Assembly: GCA_002371115.1 (NCBI GenBank)
Contig: DFFY01000079.1
Span: 22,948 to 66,232, forward strand
DNA: 43,285 nt
Source: Bacteroidales bacterium UBA3764
GTDB taxonomy: Bacteria > Bacteroidota > Bacteroidia > Bacteroidales > UBA932
Direction of reading: 5' to 3'
Shown piece by piece: positions 38,054-43,285 of the stretch. Position 1 is the first letter of the stretch; each line of letters begins with the position of its first letter. Position numbers and translations under genes: made by a program. The notes beneath the pieces are model-generated. The model was not told the DNA's origin, searched no databases, and was given only the letters and a program-made list of their open reading frames with translations.

Positions 38054-40393
38054 TTACTCCGTCTTCAGGTCCACTACGGTGGATTCCTTGTCCGGGGACA
38101 GGCCCACGCGGAGGGTGCGCACCGTGCCGCCGCCTTTCTGCTTGGACACCAGGATGCGGTCGCCAATGATGAACTCGGACACCGGGTCCTCCACATAGCG
38201 CATCACCGCCCGCTTGAGCGGACGTGCACCGTAGGCGGGGTCATAGCCGGCATCGGCAATAAAGCGCTTGGCGGAAGGCGTGATGGTGAGCTTGTAACCG
38301 GCTTCCAACGCCCGGGCGCGCAGGTCCTTGAGTTCAATGTCGATGATGGATTCGATGGACTCCTTGGTGAGGGAGTTGAAGTACACCTGGTCGTCCACGC
38401 GATTGATGAATTCTGGCGGGAACGCCTTCTTTACCGCTTTTTCCACCACGGACCGCCGGTCCATCTCCACATTCTTCCCCGCCGTGGCAAAGCCAATCCC
38501 GTTGCCATATTCTTCCATTTCACGGCTGCCCACATTGGATGTCATGATGACAATGGTGTTCTTGAAATCCACGGTGCGGCCGTTGCTGTCCGTCAGGCGG
38601 CCTTCGTCCATCACCTGCAAAAGCAGGTTGAAGATGTCCGGGTGCGCCTTTTCAATCTCGTCCAGCAGCACCACGCAATAGGGTTTGCGACGCACGCGCT
38701 CGCTCAACTGGCCGCCTTCTTCATAGCCCACGTAGCCCGGAGGCGCGCCGATAAGCCGCGACACGCTGAATTTTTCCATATACTCGCTCATGTCGATGCG
38801 CACCAGGTTGTCCTCGCTGTCAAACAGATACTCCGCCAGCGAACGGGCCAGCTGCGTTTTACCTACACCTGTAGGACCAAAGAACAGGAACGTGCCGATG
38901 GGGCGGTGTGGATCCTTGAGGCCGGCGCGGTTGCGCTGGATGGCGCGCACCACCTTTTCCACAGCCTCGTCCTGGCCGATGATGCGCTGTTTGAGGCGTT
39001 CGCGCATTTTCACCAGGCGGTTGCCTTCGCTCTCGGCCACCTTGTTCACCGGAATGCCCGTCATCTTGGACACCACGGAAGCAATGTCTTCCGCCTCCAC
39101 CACATTGCCACGGCCCTTTTTCTTGGCCAGCGACAGGCGCACCATGGAGCCGGCTTCGTCCAGTGCGTCAATGGCCTTGTCCGGCAGCGACTTGTCCGTG
39201 ATGTAGCGGTCCGTCAGGCGTACGGCGGCCTCCACGGCCTCGTCCGTATAAGTGATACCGTGGAATTCCTCGTACTTGGGCCTCAGTTGCTGCAGGATGG
39301 CGATGGACTGCGGAACGTCCGTGGATTCCACCACAATCTTCTGGAAACGGCGGTCCAGGGCGCCGTCTTTCTCCACAATCTTGGTGAATTCGTCCATGGT
39401 GGTGGCGCCGATGCACTGAAACTCCCCGCGCGCGAGCGCAGGTTTGAGCATATTGGCCGCGTCCAGGCTGCCGGAAGCGCCGCCGGCACCCACGATGGTG
39501 TGGAACTCGTCAATGAATAAGATGAGGTCCGGATTCTCCGAAGCTTCCTTGATGATGCTCTTGAGGCGTTTTTCAAAATCGCCACGGTATTTGGTGCCGG
39601 CCACCACGGACGCGATGTCCAGGGACAGGATGCGTTTCTTGGCCAGCGCGGCGGAGATGTTGCCGGTGGCGATGCGCTGCGCGATGCCTTCCACGATGGC
39701 GCTCTTGCCCACGCCGGGTTCGCCGATGAGCATGGGATTGTTCTTTTTCCGTCGGCCCAGAATCTCGATGACGCGGGCAATTTCCGTGTCGCGGCCCACC
39801 ACCGGGTCCAGTTTTCCTTCACGGGCGGCCCGGGTAAGGTCATAGGCGAACTCCTCAATGTCCAGCTTCTTCTCTTCCGCGTCCGCGGGCTCCTCGTCCG
39901 GGCCCTGGGAGGGCTGTTTGGGCATTTCTTTCCCCTCCTGCTGCAGCGGCTGCAGGAGTCCTTCGTCCTCCATATAGGCCAGCAGCCGGCCATAGTCGAT
40001 ACCGTGCGAGCGCAGGTACACCTGCCCGTAACTTTCCGTGGTACGGCACAGCGCTAACAGCAGATGCTGGGGCGCTGCAGCCGGGCTCTTGAGCCGGGTG
40101 GCTTCCATGACGGTGATGCTGAGCACATTCTGCGCCTGGCGCGAGAAACTGATATTCTCGATTTGCTCGTACGGAATGGTTTCGTTGGTAAAGATGCGCT
40201 GGTCCACAAAGGTTTTGAGATCTGCCGGCTCTATCCCCAGGTTTTGCAGCGCCTTGAACGCTGCATTTTCCTCATGCCGGATGATGCCCAGGAACAAATG
40301 GTCCGGGCCAATGCCGTAACTGCCGGTGCGCATGGCTTCCTCCCGCGCATATTTGATGACCAAGTTGAGGTCTTCGGTAACTTTCAATTGCAT
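38054..40393 (-). CDS. clpC: ATP-dependent Clp protease ATPase subunit ClpC
   Basis: This 779-residue AAA+ unfoldase is expected to work with ClpP or as a disaggregase. The Clp N-domain repeats lie at residues about 1-145 (MQLKVTEDLNLVIKYAREEA). The first AAA+ module follows, with Walker A GEPGVGKS at 224-231 and Walker B LILFIDEFH. A short middle region (VAESEGNRLVKMRERLKQRI) follows instead of the long ClpB coiled coil. The second AAA+ module has GPTGVGKT and VVLLDEIEKAHPD, and a C-terminal D2-small domain ends the protein. The start at 40393 was chosen because it begins the N-domain directly; the frame stays open for 286 more codons upstream but that part is antisense to the LolA-like gene. 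It lies between the two inverted repeat sets, so it would flip with any inversion. Confidence 0.93.
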   Translation of the reverse strand: MQLKVTEDLNLVIKYAREEAMRTGSYGIGPDHLFLGIIRHEENAAFKALQNLGIEPADLKTFVDQRIFTNETIPYEQIENISFSRQAQNVLSITVMEATRLKSPAAAPQHLLLALCRTTESYGQVYLRSHGIDYGRLLAYMEDEGLLQPLQQEGKEMPKQPSQGPDEEPADAEEKKLDIEEFAYDLTRAAREGKLDPVVGRDTEIARVIEILGRRKKNNPMLIGEPGVGKSAIVEGIAQRIATGNISAALAKKRILSLDIASVVAGTKYRGDFEKRLKSIIKEASENPDLILFIDEFHTIVGAGGASGSLDAANMLKPALARGEFQCIGATTMDEFTKIVEKDGALDRRFQKIVVESTDVPQSIAILQQLRPKYEEFHGITYTDEAVEAAVRLTDRYITDKSLPDKAIDALDEAGSMVRLSLAKKKGRGNVVEAEDIASVVSKMTGIPVNKVAESEGNRLVKMRERLKQRIIGQDEAVEKVVRAIQRNRAGLKDPHRPIGTFLFFGPTGVGKTQLARSLAEYLFDSEDNLVRIDMSEYMEKFSVSRLIGAPPGYVGYEEGGQLSERVRRKPYCVVLLDEIEKAHPDIFNLLLQVMDEGRLTDSNGRTVDFKNTIVIMTSNVGSREMEEYGNGIGFATAGKNVEMDRRSVVEKAVKKAFPPEFINRVDDQVYFNSLTKESIESIIDIELKDLRARALEAGYKLTITPSAKRFIADAGYDPAYGARPLKRAVMRYVEDPVSEFIIGDRILVSKQKGGGTVRTLRVGLSPDKESTVVDLKTE

Positions 40394-40398
40394 GGATA

Positions 40399-40429
40399 CA
40401 AAAATAATCAATTTCCCCTTATCAACAAT
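40399..40429 (-). promoter_or_regulatory. Putative clpC promoter, near-leaderless
   Basis: On the minus strand TATTTTTG (40406-40399) fits TAnnTTTG and ATTG (40429-40426) is one base off the -33 TTTG at a 19-bp spacing. The box ends 5 bases before the clpC ATG, so transcription would start almost at the start codon. The region is AT-rich, so a chance match is possible. Confidence 0.4.
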
Positions 40430-40501
40430 CGCGCCCGGAAAGGAAAACTGACAAAATGGCAAAACTGCGCGGGCATTGTTTTTGCAGCGAAATGCTCCGC
40501 T

Positions 40502-41023
40502 ATGAAGAAAATCCTTACATTTGCGTTGCTTCTCTGCGGTATCGCCGCAGGAGCACAAAACCTGGAAGGCACTTTTACCCAGGCAAAAACACTGAAAGTT
40601 TCCGGCCGTGTCATCAAGAGCGAGGGCACCATCACCTTTACCGCCCCCGATCAGCTGGCCATGCTCTATACCAAACCGGACGGCGATTATTTCATCATTG
40701 ACGGTCCCTACCTGCGCATGGACCTGCGGGGCGTGGCGCTGGATGTGAACCGGGAGAACAACAAATCCATCAAAGCGGAAAGCAATGCCATCATCTACGG
40801 CCTCGCCGGAAAATATGAAACCATTGCGGAGGAGCTGAAGGCAGACTGCACCGTGTCGGACAACAAGGACGGCGGCAAGCATGTGGTCATCAAGGTGCGC
40901 AGGGCCATGCCCAAAGGCTATTCCGGCATGGAACTGGACTACAAGAAAAATGGCCAGCTCAAGCGGATGGTGCTGGAAGAATTTGGAGGCATCTCCACGG
41001 AATATGTAATAACGGCCAAATAA
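40502..41023 (+). CDS. LolA-like outer-membrane lipoprotein carrier protein
   Basis: This is a 173-residue periplasmic protein with a signal peptide ending at AGAQ (residue 18). The mature part has the LolA/LolB-like unclosed beta-barrel pattern: LEGTFTQAKTLKVSGRVIKSEGTITF, a YTKPDGDYFIIDGPYLRMD segment, and KNGQLKRMVLEEFGG near the end. It resembles the LolA-like proteins of Bacteroidota that carry lipoproteins from the inner to the outer membrane, although some relatives serve other lipid substrates. The start at 40502 is the signal-peptide Met; the longer open frame upstream is antisense to clpC. It is divergent from clpC and ends at a strong bidirectional terminator. Confidence 0.8.
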   Translation: MKKILTFALLLCGIAAGAQNLEGTFTQAKTLKVSGRVIKSEGTITFTAPDQLAMLYTKPDGDYFIIDGPYLRMDLRGVALDVNRENNKSIKAESNAIIYGLAGKYETIAEELKADCTVSDNKDGGKHVVIKVRRAMPKGYSGMELDYKKNGQLKRMVLEEFGGISTEYVITAK

Positions 41024-41026
41024 GTT

Positions 41027-41054
41027 AAAAAGCGGGTTTGAACCCGCTTTTTTT
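41027..41054. terminator. Bidirectional intrinsic terminator between the LolA-like and DUF1295 genes
   Basis: GCGGGTT (41032-41038) and AACCCGC (41041-41047) form a GC-rich stem flanked by five A on the left and seven T on the right, so it can act on both strands. It sits 8 bases after the LolA-like stop and overlaps the DUF1295 stop codon. Confidence 0.9.
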
Positions 41055-42000
41055 ATCCGTTGTATTTCTTTCCGGGAAAGAACCGGGGCACCGACTGGCA
41101 GTACCTGGCATATTCCGGATACTTGCCTGAACTGATTTCCTCCGCCAGGGCGGAACTGCCCAAGAAGAGCACAATGAGCAGGAGTGCACCAATGATGCTC
41201 CAGTTGAAAATGCCGACACCGGCGCCGATGGAGAAGATGTACAGGGCGCACCAGGTGCCCTGCTCACCCAGGTAGTTGGGGTGGCGGCTGCGACTCCAGA
41301 GGCCGTGCGTATTGAAGCCCTTGTTATACGGGGCGGGCAGGTCTTCCAGCTTCTGACCGGCCTTGATCATTTTCCATTTGGTGGCCTGGAAGGCCCACTG
41401 CTGCTCGTCGGCAATGGTCTCATACAGGATGAAGCCGAACATGAGCACCGCAGCAAGGGCATCCACCCAGCCAAACGGCACGGTGGAGTTCATGCTCACC
41501 AGGGCCGGGAACGTGGTCATGAGCACCAGCGCATTCTGGTAAATGCAGATGAAGAAAAGGTCGAATACGCCCCAGGCCAGGCGATTGCCATTAAAGGGCG
41601 CGCCGCTACGGACCACGCTCCAGCGGTAGTCTTCCTCTCCCTCCCAGAATTTGAGCTTGTAAGCGCCCTTTCGGGCGAAATTCATGGTGAGGCGGCAGCC
41701 CCAGAGGGTGGCCAGGATGGCAATGACAACCAGGCGCAGCTGCATGCCGCCGTTGATGGCGATAATCCAGGTATAGGCAATGGGCAGCAGGCTCCAGAGT
41801 TTGTCCATTTGGGAGTTGTTGCCGGTAAGTTCTCCCAGAATGAAGCACCAGGCCGCGCTGCAGGCACAGATGATGCCCAGGGTTTTGAGGGTGGAGAGTT
41901 GCGTCGCATCCAGTGCAGGGCCCACGTAGATGTACAGGATGGGGCACACAATGAGCGACAAGCCCAGCAGCGTGGCCATCAGGGGAATGTTCATTTTCAT
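41053..42000 (-). CDS. DUF1295 / steroid 5-alpha-reductase-like integral membrane protein
   Basis: This is a 315-residue polytopic protein with about eight hydrophobic segments. The signature region GLWSRSRHPNYLGEQGTW near residue 230 and the ending EYARYCQSVPRFFPGKK are typical of the DUF1295/steroid reductase-isoprenylcysteine methyltransferase-like group, whose bacterial members have no settled reaction. The 5' 42 codons and the promoter are duplicated in inverted orientation at 37172-37386. It has a consensus promoter and lies 95 bp downstream of peptide copy B on the same strand. It ends in the bidirectional terminator. Confidence 0.85.
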   Translation of the reverse strand: MKMNIPLMATLLGLSLIVCPILYIYVGPALDATQLSTLKTLGIICACSAAWCFILGELTGNNSQMDKLWSLLPIAYTWIIAINGGMQLRLVVIAILATLWGCRLTMNFARKGAYKLKFWEGEEDYRWSVVRSGAPFNGNRLAWGVFDLFFICIYQNALVLMTTFPALVSMNSTVPFGWVDALAAVLMFGFILYETIADEQQWAFQATKWKMIKAGQKLEDLPAPYNKGFNTHGLWSRSRHPNYLGEQGTWCALYIFSIGAGVGIFNWSIIGALLLIVLFLGSSALAEEISSGKYPEYARYCQSVPRFFPGKKYNG

Positions 42001-42087
42001 ATCAACAGGTTCAGTTAAAGTACATTAGGCCGCAAAGATAGTAAAAATACCCTAATCTTCACAAAATAAGGTACAAAGACCTGCCGG
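41874..42087 (-). repeat. Inverted repeat R1, copy B (intact locus)
   Basis: This 214-bp partner of 37172-37386 contains the promoter and first codons of the complete DUF1295 gene. Recombination with copy A would invert about 4.5 kb carrying clpC, the LolA-like gene and peptide copy A. It would also move the complete DUF1295 body next to the nuclease gene. Confidence 0.9.
42033..42065 (-). promoter_or_regulatory. Promoter of the intact DUF1295 gene
   Basis: On the minus strand TTTG (42065-42062), a 21-bp spacer and TATCTTTG (42040-42033) match the full Bacteroidota consensus. The start codon is 32 bases further on. Confidence 0.65.
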
Positions 42088-42094
42088 CGGCACA

Positions 42095-42220
42095 CTACAG
42101 GCTGGCGGCCTGCTCGAACTCCAGATCCAAGTCACTGATGATGTCCTTCAGGGCCTGGAAGGAAGTGGTGGAAGAAATCATGGTTCCGAGGGCGTCGATG
42201 TTGAAATCTGTGTTGCGCAT
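42095..42220 (-). CDS. 41-residue peptide, copy B
   Basis: Same peptide as at 37910-38035 with Thr13 and Ser29 instead of Asn and Arg. Synonymous differences also exist (for example in the Ile codon before position 29), so the copies have diverged for some time while staying open. It is the first gene of a short minus-strand group followed by the DUF1295 gene, which has its own promoter. The function is not recognised. The promoter and operator-like inverted repeat are described separately. Confidence 0.7.
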   Translation of the reverse strand: MRNTDFNIDALGTMISSTTSFQALKDIISDLDLEFEQAASL

Positions 42221-42246
42221 GGTACTGTTCTTTTAAGTTTCTGGTG

Positions 42247-42284
42247 CAAAGATACAGCCGCCTTGCGCCAAACCATTGCGCAAG
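42247..42284 (-). promoter_or_regulatory. Promoter with operator-like inverted repeat, peptide copy B
   Basis: CTTGCGC/GCGCAAG arms (42284-42278 and 42268-42262 on the minus strand) are followed by -7 box TATCTTTG (42254-42247). In this copy the flanking GTAAAAATTTTTAC upstream is a perfect 14-bp AT palindrome. Conservation with copy A supports a shared regulator. Confidence 0.6.
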
Positions 42285-42296
42285 TAAAAATTTTTA

Positions 42297-42334
42297 CAAA
42301 AAAACAAAAGGAGAAACGAACATGCCGCTTCTCC
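42297..42334 (-). terminator. Intrinsic terminator of the secreted-protein gene
   Basis: On the minus strand GGAGAA (42334-42329) and TTCTCC (42315-42310), extended by a CG pair inside, form a stem followed by TTTTGTTTTTTT. It lies 36 bases past the stop of the gene at 42370-43080. Confidence 0.75.
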
Positions 42335-42369
42335 CACTAAAAAAACATGGATACTAAAAACAGAGTACG

Positions 42370-43080
42370 CTACTTGAGAATGGTTGTGACGATACCGTCC
42401 CGGAAGAAGAGAAAGAAGGAGTTATTGTACATCCATTGAATCTCATCGGTTCCGGATACTACCAGCGGCTTTCCAAAGGCCAGCAGGCACTCATCGGTAT
42501 TCATGCCCTCGACCGGACGCGATATATAAATATCGGGCCAATGGGTAATCGGAAGCGACTCCCGCTCTACAATGTAGTCAAAGAGTTTATTGAGCATAGT
42601 GGAAACGGCTTCTTCGGCCCCTTCCAAAATAGCTTTGTTGGAGGGTGTCACTTTTGCCGCATATTTAAGCAGCGGTGTGGCACGGTTTACTATTCCCCCA
42701 AAAGCGTTTTGGTGAAGAAGGTTGGTAACCAAATAACTGAGTTTCCCGTCCTTTGCCCGGATAATCACATGCGCAGAATAAGCATAAGTCTTCATATCCT
42801 TGCCCAGGTGCTCCAACTTCACGTCAAATTCGAATCTTTTCTGCTGAAAAGAGGTCTCCGTAATCCCTTCTTTCAGTTGTGGACAAACGTTTTCCAATGT
42901 CCAGATATAAGCATTGCCGATGATAACCTCGTCGGGCTTAGGCAGGTTTTGAAAGCCAGAAATAACGAGGTTGGAGCCATCGTTGGCCAGATGATAGACT
43001 GCGCCGATCTCCGAAAAAGACTGGCCTGCCGCCACCCAGGGCAGGAAAGCGGCAAGGGCCAGTATAACAATCCTCTTCAT
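42370..43080 (-). CDS. Secreted protein of unknown function
   Basis: This is a 236-residue protein with a clear signal peptide (MKRIVILALAAFLPWVAAGQ). The mature part has a mixed alpha/beta composition with a segment like VKLEHLGKDMKTYAYSAHVIIRAKDGKLSYLV, which somewhat recalls DUF4468-type domains of Bacteroidota periplasmic proteins. It ends in a hydrophobic, aromatic-rich tail (WMYNNSFFLFFRDGIVTTILK). No catalytic motif or lipobox is seen. It stands alone with its own terminator, directly downstream of an outer-membrane protein fragment on the same strand. I cannot assign a function. Confidence 0.65.
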   Translation of the reverse strand: MKRIVILALAAFLPWVAAGQSFSEIGAVYHLANDGSNLVISGFQNLPKPDEVIIGNAYIWTLENVCPQLKEGITETSFQQKRFEFDVKLEHLGKDMKTYAYSAHVIIRAKDGKLSYLVTNLLHQNAFGGIVNRATPLLKYAAKVTPSNKAILEGAEEAVSTMLNKLFDYIVERESLPITHWPDIYISRPVEGMNTDECLLAFGKPLVVSGTDEIQWMYNNSFFLFFRDGIVTTILK

Positions 43081-43089
43081 AAAGACATG

Positions 43090-43254
43090 TTAGAATCTGT
43101 AAGCAAGACGAAGCAGAAGGTTTTGCGCATAAACTTTTCCCTGATCCCCGGCCATGGACAGGAAACCTTTCTGATAAGTGAAATCAACACCCAGTTTCCC
43201 GATCCAAAGCGTAATGCCGGGGTTGATGCCAATGTCAAAACGCTTGTAATTCAT
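43090..43254 (-). pseudogene. C-terminal fragment of an outer-membrane beta-barrel protein
   Basis: The frame gives 54 residues with alternating polar/hydrophobic strands (FDIGINPGITLWIGKLGVDF) and the ending LLLRLAYRF, the terminal-Phe strand typical of outer-membrane barrels. The Met at 43254 is preceded by an in-frame stop at 43264-43266, so the frame cannot extend to the window edge. Only the last strands of a barrel are present. The break coincides with a palindrome at 43267-43280, which suggests that an insertion or deletion removed the rest. Confidence 0.55.
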
Positions 43255-43266
43255 TAATTCGTTTCA

Positions 43267-43280
43267 TTAGTGTCCACTAA
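43267..43280. other. Palindrome TTAGTG-TC-CACTAA at the break of the barrel fragment
   Basis: Six-base perfect arms flank a 2-base centre. It lies immediately upstream of the truncated barrel frame and 5 bases from the right window edge. It could be the end of an insertion element lying outside the window; the sequence available is too short to decide. Confidence 0.35.
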
Positions 43281-43285
43281 AAATT

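Larger units (their letters stand above)
42095..42298 (-). repeat. Inverted repeat R2, copy B
   Basis: Reverse-orientation partner of 37832-38035, covering the peptide gene, its promoter and the operator-like inverted repeat. Its outer end merges with the T tract of the terminator of the upstream secreted-protein gene. Confidence 0.9.

Noticed and set aside
40394..41251. Extension of the clpC frame by 286 codons upstream
   Set aside because: It is antisense to the LolA-like gene, and the Clp N-domain starts exactly at the Met at 40393.
1..43285. tRNA, rRNA, CRISPR arrays and complete insertion sequences
   Set aside because: None could be recognised on either strand by eye; no transposase or integrase motif appears in any frame examined.

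Overview
The window looks like a GC-rich chromosomal segment from a member of the Bacteroidota, most likely a gut-type Bacteroidales. The reasons are a SusC/SusD pair, SPII lipoprotein signals on surface proteins, a propeller/Y_Y_Y/AraC membrane regulator, and repeated promoter -7 boxes of the form TAnnTTTG, with weak or no Shine-Dalgarno sequences. The species cannot be named from the sequence.

Layout. (1) 1-1069: housekeeping edge, with the C-terminal part of a DUF1015 protein and a SpoU-type RNA methyltransferase. (2) 1352-31562, almost all on the minus strand: one large polysaccharide utilisation locus (PUL). In transcription order it holds a lipoprotein endonuclease/exonuclease/phosphatase-fold (EEP) enzyme, an SGNH esterase, a second EEP enzyme, SusC, SusD, three tandem paralogous surface lipoproteins (the middle one fused to a third EEP domain), two 42-residue peptides, a heparinase-II/III-like lyase fused to a GH88 unsaturated glucuronyl hydrolase, a GH39-like enzyme, a double GH2 enzyme, an esterase-DUF4861 fusion and a GH78 alpha-L-rhamnosidase. 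Several junctions are ATGA or TAATG overlaps. A small plus-strand unit (47-residue ORF plus an internally deleted GNAT remnant) interrupts the locus at 10.5-11.0 kb. (3) 31717-34428: the divergent regulator, which has a periplasmic propeller and a cytoplasmic AraC domain but no kinase or receiver. (4) 34489-37166: glyA and a lipoprotein DNA/RNA non-specific endonuclease. (5) 37172-42298: a rearranged region in which clpC and a LolA-like gene lie between two sets of near-identical inverted repeats. One set carries the promoter and 5' end of a DUF1295 membrane-protein gene (complete in one copy, truncated in the other). The other carries a 41-residue peptide gene and its promoter/operator. (6) 42370-43285: a secreted protein of unknown function and the last strand of a broken outer-membrane protein at the window edge.

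How it fits together. The PUL enzymes suggest a branched acidic polymer with L-rhamnose, a uronic acid cleaved by beta-elimination, beta-linked hexose side chains and O-acetyl groups. Three EEP enzymes raise the possibility of phosphodiester substituents. No sulfatase is present, which argues against ulvan. Gellan-like or other bacterial exopolysaccharides, or rhamnose/glucuronate-capped plant polymers, are candidates; this is inference. The most unusual features are: a run of ten C/G bases just before the EEP domain of the fused surface lipoprotein (a possible phase switch); the pair of ICxSFDP peptides between PUL genes; two enzyme-enzyme fusions; and the inverted duplication around clpC with its paired 41-residue peptides.
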